Shown here: positions 57,590 to 64,000 of the stretch, piece after piece
How the letters are laid out: each line of letters begins with the position of its first letter
Numbering within the stretch: the first letter of the stretch is position 1
NCBI RefSeq assembly: GCF_003287935.1
Contig: NZ_CP030287.1
Span: forward strand, 5,225,022-5,289,021
DNA: 64,000 nt
Origin: Streptomyces sp. ICC1
Lineage (GTDB): Bacteria; Actinomycetota; Actinomycetes; Streptomycetales; Streptomycetaceae
Direction of reading: 5' to 3'
Position numbers and translations under genes: made by a program
The notes under the pieces: generated by a model
The model's input: only the letters and a program-made list of their open reading frames with translations
What the model was told of the DNA's origin: nothing
Database searches by the model: none

Positions 57590-58857
57590 TCCGCGCCCGC
57601 GAACCGCAGCGCGGGCAGGCCGGCCAGCGTCCGCTTGGCCCTCAGGAGGACGCTCTGATCCTCGGTGAAGCCGAATCGCTGCTTCGCTTCGCCGGGGGGC
57701 AGGTACGCGCGCACGAGTTCCTTGGCCGCGGCACGGTACTCGTCGTCCGTGCGGACCCGGTCCTCAAGCTGCTCCACGGCAGCGACGTACGCGCGCAAGG
57801 CGTCGAGGGTCTTGTCCCAGTCCAGCTGGAGCAGGCCGTCGGCCTCCGGCGATTCGGTCAGCGCATGGTGGCGGCGCAGCCAGGAGTAGAGGAAGACACC
57901 GGTGCCCGAATCGAAATTGCGGGTCGCGTCGTCGGCCTGCGGGTAGCGGAAGACGCGCTCCAGCAAGATCATGGCGATCTGTTCCCGCGCGAAGGGGACT
58001 CCGCCGTCCGCGCAGGCGAGGACGGTCTTGGCGTCGACCTTGGTCTCCTCCAAGAGGCCGACGAACCAGTTCATCTTCAACGTGATGTGCTGGTCGAACG
58101 GCCAGCGCCCCTGGTAGTGCATGGAGTCGTGCAGGTATCCCCAGATCGCACGGGCCTCGTAGCAGACCTCCGGCGCCAAGCCGGACGAGGCCCTCGGTAC
58201 GGAACCCGCCGTGAGTACCGCCTCGGCTCCCGGCAGGGCGTAGGTCTCGTGGATCTTGCGCATCTTGTTGTAGAAGAACATCGCGTACGGCTGGTCTTCC
58301 ACCTTGTCGCGCGCGGCCACGTTCTCGGGAAAGAACACGAGGCAGTTGCCGTGTGCGAACCCGTGGCTCCCCGCGACGAGCACCAGGGACTGGCAGTTGT
58401 TCTTGGGGTGGGGGAAGGACGTGGCCAGTTGCGGGAGGGCATCGGGTTCCTTGCGCAGTGCGAGGAAGCAGTCGAGCCGTTTGCCGACGGGCGGCACGCT
58501 GTTGGTGGTCTGCGCGGGAGCCAGGAAGAACACGTGCCCGCCGTCGGCCGGTGGTGTGAGCGCGTCCCGGGAGCGGGCGAAGTCCGGCGCGCTGTCCAGA
58601 CCTTCGCAGAGCCAGCCGTCCACGTCCGCCGCCAGCGCGGCGGCCTGACCGGGCTGTCCGTTGCGGACGTACCAGGCGGTGGCCTCGTCCCGGATCTCGG
58701 CGAGCAGTTCCCCATCGGCGGTCCGCGGTGCCGTCACCGTACCGTTGTCGGCCTGCCGGAGGCGGAAGTGATTGACCTTGGGTATGAGGGATCCGGCGAG
58801 TTCCCTCGCCTCGGCGCGCAATGCTGCGCTGAGCGGGGCGGTGGCGGTGGAGGTCAC
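57583..58857 (-). CDS. DUF6421-like protein
   Basis: A 424-aa protein of a family I recall as DUF6421. The core EARAIWGYLHDSMHYQG, then LKMNWFVGLLEETKVD and RNFDSGTGVFLYSW, matches its layout. The conserved HDxxHxxG could bind a metal, and a Glu-rich helix follows, so an oxygenase- or hydrolase-like activity is conceivable, but none is known. A Cys-containing N-terminal half (KRLDCFLALRK; NNCQSLVLVAG) precedes it. GTG at 58857 overlaps the BacA-like stop. Its position between the first pathway enzyme and the exporter suggests a catalytic role in the same pathway. Confidence 0.65.
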   Translation of the reverse strand: MTSTATAPLSAALRAEARELAGSLIPKVNHFRLRQADNGTVTAPRTADGELLAEIRDEATAWYVRNGQPGQAAALAADVDGWLCEGLDSAPDFARSRDALTPPADGGHVFFLAPAQTTNSVPPVGKRLDCFLALRKEPDALPQLATSFPHPKNNCQSLVLVAGSHGFAHGNCLVFFPENVAARDKVEDQPYAMFFYNKMRKIHETYALPGAEAVLTAGSVPRASSGLAPEVCYEARAIWGYLHDSMHYQGRWPFDQHITLKMNWFVGLLEETKVDAKTVLACADGGVPFAREQIAMILLERVFRYPQADDATRNFDSGTGVFLYSWLRRHHALTESPEADGLLQLDWDKTLDALRAYVAAVEQLEDRVRTDDEYRAAAKELVRAYLPPGEAKQRFGFTEDQSVLLRAKRTLAGLPALRFAGAEW

Positions 58858-59444
58858 AGCGCTGCTCCCGCGCCGTCCGGCCGGCCGTCCGCGGCAAGTA
58901 CCTGGTGGATGGTGAAGACCATGGGCACCGGCCCGAAATCGCGAAGAATGCGCATCCCGTGCCGCTCGGCGGCGACGAGGGTGGTGATGCAGCCTTCGCT
59001 CAGGTCGGCCGCGCAGTCGATGGCGGCCTGGGAATTGCTCAGCACCAAGCGGGGCTCGGCTTCCCGCGGGACCAGTCCGATCGGGGCAGGATGCGTGGAG
59101 ACGGTGCCGGGAGCATCCGCCCCCATGCTGGCCAGGACCATGTTGTGCGTCGGCATGATGAAGCTGTCAACCATGTGCAGCCGGTGCAGGTTCCCGAAGG
59201 TCAAGGTATGGAGCGCCGGATAGACGGCGCAGGCCACGAGCGCGTGCTCCCCGTCGTGCGGGACCGCCTCGAGGGCGTCCTCGAGTGACGCGTGGAGTTC
59301 GACCGTGCCGGCGGTTCCCCGGCGCCGCAGCCATTCATGGGCGGCGGCTTCGAGGTTCGTCCCGTGCGGGCCGAGCGTGTGGACGTGACGGATGCCGTCG
59401 GGACCTAAGCCCGTGCGCCGGCGGGGCTCAGCAGTCGTAGTCAA
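58854..59444 (-). CDS. BacA-like prephenate-dehydratase-fold enzyme
   Basis: A 196-aa single-domain protein with the prephenate dehydratase fold: HTLGPHGTNLEAAAHEWLRR at the N-terminus, VSTHPAPIGLV in the middle, and NSQAAIDCAADLSEGCITTL late. It has no ACT regulatory domain and lacks the catalytic TRF motif, ending GPVPMVFTIHQVL. In both respects it resembles BacA, the bacilysin prephenate decarboxylase (which ends SIPMSWSLF). A reaction on prephenate without aromatisation is therefore a good hypothesis. TTG at 59444 has an excellent AGGAGG 4 nt upstream and opens the operon. Confidence 0.75.
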   Translation of the reverse strand: MTTTAEPRRRTGLGPDGIRHVHTLGPHGTNLEAAAHEWLRRRGTAGTVELHASLEDALEAVPHDGEHALVACAVYPALHTLTFGNLHRLHMVDSFIMPTHNMVLASMGADAPGTVSTHPAPIGLVPREAEPRLVLSNSQAAIDCAADLSEGCITTLVAAERHGMRILRDFGPVPMVFTIHQVLAADGRPDGAGAAL

Positions 59445-59798
59445 GTTTCCTCCTGGATGCGTCCCGGGCCATCACCCGGAACGGCCGTTCGTCGGGGCTA
59501 CGGATCTCGCCCGTCCAAGCGATCAAACATCCCGGCGCTCTCGCACACAAAGCAATTCGCGTGTGCTTTTCGCAAGCCAAGACCCAAGTCGGCGCAATCT
59601 CGGACGATTACGACCACCAGCCCCCCCGCCGTCACGGACCTCGTCTCCTGGCTCGGAAGACCGGGTCCCTGGTCGGCAGTCGGCCCCGCGGCGGCAGCTG
59701 CCCCGCGGCGGCCGACTTTCCCCGGGAGACGGCGAGAGCGGTGCCGGCGAGGAGAACCAATGCCCCCGTTCCCCGCAGCCAGCCGAAAGACTCACCGG
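59445..59798. other. Upstream region of the BacA-like operon
   Basis: Should contain the leftward operon promoter. A CACAC...GTGTG inverted repeat near 59546-59567 lies within relatively AT-rich sequence (59515-59610) and may be an operator. No gene is recognised. Confidence 0.35.
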
Positions 59799-60053
59799 GC
59801 AGGATCGTGCTCAACCTCGCGGTGGGTGGCGACTGGCCAGGTGACCCGAAGGCTCGATCGTCTTCCCGAACCGGCTCGTCGTCGACCACGTCCGGGTCAC
59901 CACCTGGGACGACGGGAACGGCGGCGCAAGCGGTGCGTTCGTCGGCCCGGCCGGCAAATGCCTCGACGTGGTCGGCGCCCAGACCGCCAACGGCACAGGT
60001 CCCAGCTCTGCACCTGCAACGGCACGGCCGCCCAGCGGTGGACTCTGCCCGCC
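59799..60053 (+). pseudogene. GH16 glucanase with CBM13 tail, remnant
   Basis: Across two frames the plus strand encodes IVLNLAVGGDWPGDP, then FPNRLVVDHVRVTTWDDG, then GAFVGPAGKCLDVVGAQTAN, and out of frame LCTCNGTAAQRWTLP. These are the last strands of a family 16 glycosyl hydrolase followed by the start of a ricin-type lectin repeat (CxDVxGxxTxNGT...QxWT). The catalytic core and signal are missing, so only debris of a secreted polysaccharidase remains. Confidence 0.6.
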
Positions 60054-60296
60054 TGACCCATCGGACGGAGGCCATGCCAGGGCCCGACTGGCGTCCGTGC
60101 CCGGGCCCGGGCGCCGCCTCGCCACTGAGCCCCTTCCGGCAGAGTGCCATTGGCCGATGCCGTACACGACCGGGGGAAGTCAAGGGGGGCGTGCTCCCAC
60201 TCCCGCAGGTGGCGGCGTTCACGGCGTGAAAGGCCGCTGTGAGACGGGCACTTGAGTACGGCTCCCAGCGGTTGGCCCGGACTGCGATGCTCCGTC

Positions 60297-60761
60297 TCAC
60301 AGCCGTCGGGGGCCGACACCGTCCTCAGCGAGCGTGTCTCCGGGGTTCAGCAGAGCGCACGCCTTCATCGAGAGACATCCGCAGCCGATGCACCCGGTGA
60401 GCTCGGCCTCAAGCCGCTCGATGGTCTGTCGGCGCTCCTCCAGTCGACGCTTCCAGCTCCGCGAGGCGCGCTGCCACTCCTGGTGACTCGGTGGGCGGTC
60501 GAGCGGCACGTCGGCGAACGCCTCTCGAAGGTCCTGCAACGGGATGCCGATCCGTTTGGCCACCGAGATCAATGCGACACGGCGCAGCATGTGCCGAGGG
60601 TAACGACGCTGGTTGCGATCGTCACGTTCGGACGCGATCAGGCCGAGCTCTTCGTAGAACCGCAGGGCGGAGACGGCCGCCCCGGTTCGTGCGCTCACCT
60701 CGCCGATGCTCAGCCAGTCGTCCGGGGTGGCCCGGACGTCGCCGGAACGGTTGCTCGTCAT
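60297..60761 (-). CDS. soxR: SoxR, redox-sensing MerR-family activator
   Basis: A 154-aa SoxR. The MerR helix-turn-helix (LSIGEVSARTGAAVSALRFY) is followed by a dimer helix and the [2Fe-2S] cluster motif CIGCGCLSMKAC (C-x2-C-x-C-x5-C), complete. In Streptomyces SoxR responds to redox-active compounds such as actinorhodin rather than to superoxide. ATG at 60761 has AGGAGGCATTTC before it. It is divergent from the ferredoxin gene, with a perfect SoxR box between. Confidence 0.94.
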   Translation of the reverse strand: MTSNRSGDVRATPDDWLSIGEVSARTGAAVSALRFYEELGLIASERDDRNQRRYPRHMLRRVALISVAKRIGIPLQDLREAFADVPLDRPPSHQEWQRASRSWKRRLEERRQTIERLEAELTGCIGCGCLSMKACALLNPGDTLAEDGVGPRRL

Positions 60762-60774
60762 GAAATGCCTCCTG

Positions 60775-60805
60775 TTGACCTCAAGGCTACTTGAGGCCAT
60801 ACGGT
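60775..60805 (+). promoter_or_regulatory. SoxR box within a 19-bp-spaced promoter
   Basis: CCTCAAGGCTACTTGAGG (60779-60796) is a perfect 7-4-7 palindrome identical in its arms to the SoxR consensus. TTGACC (60775-60780) and TACGGT (60800-60805) are separated by 19 bp, the spacing SoxR needs for activation. The promoter points at the ferredoxin gene. Confidence 0.9.
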
Positions 60806-60856
60806 CGGCTGCGTCGGAACGGCAGGCAGGAACCACCTGGAGAGGACGGCAGTTCG

Positions 60857-61210
60857 ATGACGTTTGTGATCGCTTTGCCCTGTGTGGATGTCAAGGACAG
60901 GGCATGCATCGATGAGTGCCCTCTCGACTGCATCTACGAGGGCGAGCGCATGCTCTACATCCAGCCGGACGAGTGCATCGACTGCGGTGCCTGCGAGCCG
61001 GTGTGCCCGGTCGAGGCGATTTTTTTCGAGGACGACACCCCGCAGGATTGGCAGCACTTCAACACCGTGAACGCCGAGTTCTTCTCCGACCTCGGCGCCC
61101 CCGGCAGCAGCGCGAAACTCGGTCCGATCGGACGGGACCATCCGATCGTGGCAGCACTCCCGGCTCAGGGGGCCGTCCCTTCAATCCTCGCGATACCGCC
61201 CAATGCCTGA
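60857..61210 (+). CDS. 7Fe ferredoxin
   Basis: A 117-aa ferredoxin of the [3Fe-4S][4Fe-4S] FdxA type. Cluster ligands are in CVDVKDRACIDECPLDCI (C-x7-C-x3-CP) and CIDCGACEPVCPVEAI, and the C-terminal extension contains the common QDWQHFNTVNAEFF helix. It carries single electrons to P450s, reductases or other oxidoreductases in the cytoplasm. ATG at 60857 was chosen over the upstream frame because it begins the family sequence. Transcription should be SoxR-activated from the promoter at 60775. Confidence 0.92.
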   Translation: MTFVIALPCVDVKDRACIDECPLDCIYEGERMLYIQPDECIDCGACEPVCPVEAIFFEDDTPQDWQHFNTVNAEFFSDLGAPGSSAKLGPIGRDHPIVAALPAQGAVPSILAIPPNA

Positions 61211-61326
61211 CGGCCGCTCACGTGAAGGACAGCGGGCGGCTATCGGTACGTGCCGCGGCAGATGCCCTGTCTCAACGAAGCAAGTCGCGCCGATTCGTCT
61301 CAACGAATTCAGTCGCCGCAGGTGAG

Positions 61327-61343
61327 CCCGCCGCGAGGGCGGG
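61327..61343. terminator. Short hairpin after the ferredoxin gene
   Basis: CCCGCC-GCGAG-GGCGGG forms a 6-bp GC stem in the region between the convergent ferredoxin and response-regulator genes. Confidence 0.4.
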
Positions 61344-61460
61344 TAACTCCCCAGGTTCTCATAGCCGGGCGCGCCCCGGGGGAGCGGTGGCACAGGCGTG
61401 GACCGCCCGGGAGGCTGGTCCAGCGGCACAGGCGGGCCGGGGCAGACAGCTGATGTTGCG

Positions 61461-62201
61461 TCAGCCCGTGACCCCGGGCACGACCAGGCCGGTTTCGTAC
61501 GCGATCACCACCGCGTGGGTCCGGTTCTGCGCGCCGAGTTTGGTCAGCACGTTCCCGACGTGCGTCTTCACCGTCTCCAGGCTCACCCTGCACGACTCCG
61601 CGATGTCCGGGTTGGACCGGCCGGTGGCCATCAGGCGCAGCACCTCCTCCTCCCGGCCCGTCAGCGCCGCCTGCGGCAGCGCCTGGACGGATGCCAGTGG
61701 GCGGGCGGTGACCATCTGGCGCAGGGCCGCCGGGAAGAGGATCGCCTCGCCCGCCGCGACCACCCGCACCGCCTCCGCGATCTTGGCGACGGGGAGCCGC
61801 TTGAGCACGAAGCCGCTGGCCCCGGCGCTGAGTGCGGCGGTGACGTAGTCGTCGTTCTCGAAGGTGGTGATCATCACGACTTTCGGCGGGTCGGCCGACC
61901 CGGCGAGGAGCTGCCGGGTGGCCTCAATGCCGTTGCGGCGCGGCATCCGTACGTCCATCAAGACCACGTCCGGCCGCAACTGCCGCGCCCGCTCGACCGC
62001 TTCGATGCCGTCGGCGGCCTCCCCGACGACGGCGATCCCGGGCTGCATGGCGAGCAGCGTGCGCAGACCGCTGCGGGTCACCTCGTCGTCGTCCGCGATC
62101 AGGAGGGTGGTGCAACTGGAGGCGCCGGCGGTGTCAGTGGTGACGGCTGGGCTCGCGTCGGGGCCGGTCGCGACCGCTGCGCTCGCTTGTGAGCCGATCA
62201 T
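61461..62201 (-). CDS. NarL/LuxR-family response regulator
   Basis: A 246-aa response regulator. The receiver domain has phospho-acceptor Asp in VVLMDVRMPRRNG, acidic pocket LLIADDDE, and Lys in FVLKRLP. The C-terminal LuxR helix-turn-helix reads LTGREEEVLRLMATGRSN. The first 30 residues are an Ala/Thr/Ser-rich extension. Its ATG overlaps the stop of the kinase gene by 4 bp, so they form a cognate pair. Targets are unknown. The divergent DUF4190 gene is a candidate. Confidence 0.93.
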   Translation of the reverse strand: MIGSQASAAVATGPDASPAVTTDTAGASSCTTLLIADDDEVTRSGLRTLLAMQPGIAVVGEAADGIEAVERARQLRPDVVLMDVRMPRRNGIEATRQLLAGSADPPKVVMITTFENDDYVTAALSAGASGFVLKRLPVAKIAEAVRVVAAGEAILFPAALRQMVTARPLASVQALPQAALTGREEEVLRLMATGRSNPDIAESCRVSLETVKTHVGNVLTKLGAQNRTHAVVIAYETGLVVPGVTG

Positions 62202-63472
62202 GCGGGCAAGCGTACCGGCAGCCGGACCGCGAGCCGCCAGTGCTCCGGTCCGTCCGGACCGGCCTCGATTTCGCCGTGCAGGAGCCGCACGCGCTCCAAG
62301 AGGCCGGGCAGGCCGTGCCCGGACGTCGGGAAGGGACCCGGGCTCCTTCCGCTCCCGGCTCCGGTCCGGTTGACCACGCCGAGCTCCAACGAGTCCGGCG
62401 CGGTCGCCACCGTGACCCGGATCGGACCGCCCGCTCCGTGTCGCAGCGCGTTCGTCAGGCCTTCCTGCAGGATCCGGTACGCCGCCCGGGAAAGCGTCCC
62501 CTGCACCTGCGCACAGTCGCCCGACAGCTCCGGCTCCACCACCGCGCCCGCGTGCCGCAGCCGGTCGAGCAGCTCGGGCAGGTCGGCCAGGGTTCGGGCC
62601 GGTGCCCTCCCCACCTTCTCCTCGCGCAGCATGCCCAGCACATAGTCCAGGTCTTCAAGGGCGGCCCGGGTCGACTCCTCGATGGTGCGCAGGGCGGCCC
62701 GCGCCGCCGCCGGGTCGACGCAGAGCACCTCGCCCGCCACCGCTGCCTGGATCGTGGCGGCCGTCAGGGTGTGCCCGATCGAGTCGTGCAACTCGTGGGC
62801 CAGCCGGTTGCGTTCGGCCAGTACCCGCTCCCGCTCGGCCGCCAGCGCGAGCCGCTCGGCCGACGACGGACCCAGCAGCCTGGGCGCCAGCCACCGCAGG
62901 GCGTGCGTCACCGCCAGGCACAGAGCCGCCGCCAGCAGCAGGCAGCAGAGCGCCGCTGCCCAGCTCTGCCAGCCGCTCTCCGCCCGCAGCGACCAGCCGT
63001 TCACACTCACCCCGACCTCGGCGCCGGCCCAACCACCGGGAAGGAGCAGGCCCGCGACGAACAGCAGGATGCTCAGCTGCGCCCCCGCCCACCCCAGCAC
63101 CACATGCGACAGCAGCCAGAGCGGGGTCCGCAGGCGGTCGGCGCCCGATGCCGTGGAAGGAGCCGCCCCGTCTCCGGGCGGCCGCGCACGCCGACGCTCG
63201 CCCACGGGATCCGGCAACGGCACCACCAGCATCCGCCGGGCGCAAGCGATCAGCACCCGCCGCGTGGTACGAGCCAGCCCGATCACGCCGATCAGTACGG
63301 ACCAGACCAGCACGGTCAGAGCGAACTGCACTCCCGAGGAAGCGGATGGCCACGCCACCGCCGGCAGGGCTGCGAAAGGCAGCAATGGAAGGCTCGCCAA
63401 CGCGCCGCAATAGGCGAAGAGCGCACCCGAATACGTGGAGCCGCGCAGCAGCGGCCGGATTCCTCTGAACAT
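62198..63472 (-). CDS. Sensor histidine kinase (HisKA_3 type)
   Basis: A 424-aa membrane kinase. The N-terminal 210 residues hold about four to six hydrophobic segments with only short external loops, so the signal is probably sensed in or at the membrane. The phospho-acceptor is in NRLAHELHDSIGHTL. The ATPase region is compact, with ILQEGLTNALRHG as N-box and SGHGLPGLLERV as G-box. This is the NarX/DesK-like class pairing with LuxR-type regulators. ATG at 63472 lacks a clear Shine-Dalgarno sequence. It is divergent from the DUF4190 gene. Confidence 0.9.
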   Translation of the reverse strand: MFRGIRPLLRGSTYSGALFAYCGALASLPLLPFAALPAVAWPSASSGVQFALTVLVWSVLIGVIGLARTTRRVLIACARRMLVVPLPDPVGERRRARPPGDGAAPSTASGADRLRTPLWLLSHVVLGWAGAQLSILLFVAGLLLPGGWAGAEVGVSVNGWSLRAESGWQSWAAALCCLLLAAALCLAVTHALRWLAPRLLGPSSAERLALAAERERVLAERNRLAHELHDSIGHTLTAATIQAAVAGEVLCVDPAAARAALRTIEESTRAALEDLDYVLGMLREEKVGRAPARTLADLPELLDRLRHAGAVVEPELSGDCAQVQGTLSRAAYRILQEGLTNALRHGAGGPIRVTVATAPDSLELGVVNRTGAGSGRSPGPFPTSGHGLPGLLERVRLLHGEIEAGPDGPEHWRLAVRLPVRLPA

Positions 63473-63615
63473 GGCCAGGCAAGTATGACCGGACGGCTCA
63501 CCGGCGGCCTCCCCCGATCGGGGGAGCGAACTCTCCCGCCTTCCCGCGATGTGTCCGTGGGTTCCCGAAACCAGAATCGTGGTCTCACCAGTTGACGGGA
63601 CGGAAGGACGGGCTG

Positions 63616-64000
63616 ATGAACGCTCAGGAGATCGAGACGACGCTGAATCACACGGTGTCCGCGCAGGACCAGGCCGTACGGACTCAGACGGCACCGAACG
63701 CAATGGCGCCGGGCCTGACAGCACCGAAGAACGGGCTGGCCACAGCCGCCATGACACTGGGCATCATCGGCCTGTGCACCTCGGTCGTCTTCGTCGGCGG
63801 CCCGCTCGCCGTGATGGGCCTGATCCTGGGCATCGCCGCGCTGATGGCGGCCAAGCGGACAGGTGTGGGCCGGGGCAAGGCCGTCACCGCCGTGGTGACG
63901 TCGTCCCTCGCGATCGTGGTGTCCGGGCTGGTCGCCGTGTTCATGCTCTGGTATGCGAACACGACGCAGGAGTGCTACCAGCCCGACAGCTTCCACCAGT
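63616..64000 (+). CDS. DUF4190-type membrane protein, cut by window end
   Basis: Starts at the ATG 63616 (MNAQEIETTLNHTV) after GGAAGGACGGGC and is still open at the last base, so 128 residues are visible. A polar N-terminus precedes two hydrophobic helices (MTLGIIGLCTSVVFVGGPLA, then GLILGIAALMA, and SSLAIVVSGLVAVFMLWYA) with the loop AAKRTGVGRGKAVTAVV between them, the DUF4190 layout. It ends outside the membrane, where CYQPDS begins an external domain. Function unknown. Divergence from a two-component system suggests it may be its target. Confidence 0.78.
   Translation, partial: MNAQEIETTLNHTVSAQDQAVRTQTAPNAMAPGLTAPKNGLATAAMTLGIIGLCTSVVFVGGPLAVMGLILGIAALMAAKRTGVGRGKAVTAVVTSSLAIVVSGLVAVFMLWYANTTQECYQPDSFHQ

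Overview
The window is high-GC actinobacterial DNA, and gene content points to Streptomyces. Evidence includes a TipA-type regulator with its own autoregulated promoter, an XRE/DUF5753 regulator divergent from a small ATP-binding protein, a LAxTG sorting signal, ALF repeats, GTG/TTG starts, and chains of genes joined by 4-bp stop/start overlaps. No rRNA, tRNA or CRISPR array was seen.

Region A (1-12.8 kb) looks like conserved core chromosome. In order it holds a divergent ATP-binding protein and XRE regulator, an aldehyde dehydrogenase, a class B PBP, a DinB protein, a TipA-like regulator, DedA, ThrE, inorganic pyrophosphatase, a DacB-type D-Ala-D-Ala carboxypeptidase and a zinc metalloprotease. 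In Streptomyces the next gene is normally tilS. Here only about the first 33 codons of tilS are recognisable (12754-12852), and then the sequence switches to an unrelated aldehyde dehydrogenase on the other strand. This is a rearrangement breakpoint.

Region B (12.9-32.5 kb) is accessory in character. It contains a betaine-aldehyde-type dehydrogenase, a secreted serine hydrolase, two decayed neocarzinostatin-like/LAxTG surface protein genes, a P450, two abutting IS5-family elements (one decayed, one intact), a HEAT-like protein, a secreted trypsin-fold protein lacking its catalytic His and Ser and carrying three near-identical 117-aa FG-GAP repeats, a large Tat-exported ALF-repeat protein, and a FecCD-type siderophore importer. 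The importer abuts a purU fragment, which in turn abuts a truncated SWIM gene.

Region C (32.5-43.7 kb, minus strand) is one translationally coupled operon: DUF4132 protein, a 1660-aa protein, a MoxR AAA+ ATPase, a DUF5682-vWA fusion, and a truncated SWIM-finger protein. It resembles MoxR/vWA/SWIM loci such as the E. coli yeh genes.

Region D (44-54 kb) mixes remnants (Tn3 transposase, a small conserved gene, a beta-lactamase-family gene) with a RibD-like reductase, a GyrB-like ATPase-domain protein, a TetR regulator, a methyltransferase, and a three-gene set: a membrane-anchored secreted protein, a HerA-like ATPase and a Lys-Asp/Thr-rich repeat protein.

Region E (54.4-59.4 kb, minus strand) is the most interesting part. 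It is a five-gene overlapping operon: a BacA-like prephenate-dehydratase-fold protein without the TRF motif, a DUF6421-like protein, an EamA exporter, an ATP-grasp ligase and a class IV aminotransferase. The logic parallels bacilysin biosynthesis and suggests an undescribed small amino-acid or dipeptide product.

Region F (60.3-64 kb) has soxR divergent from a 7Fe ferredoxin across a perfect SoxR box, then a NarL-type two-component system divergent from a DUF4190 membrane protein cut by the window end.
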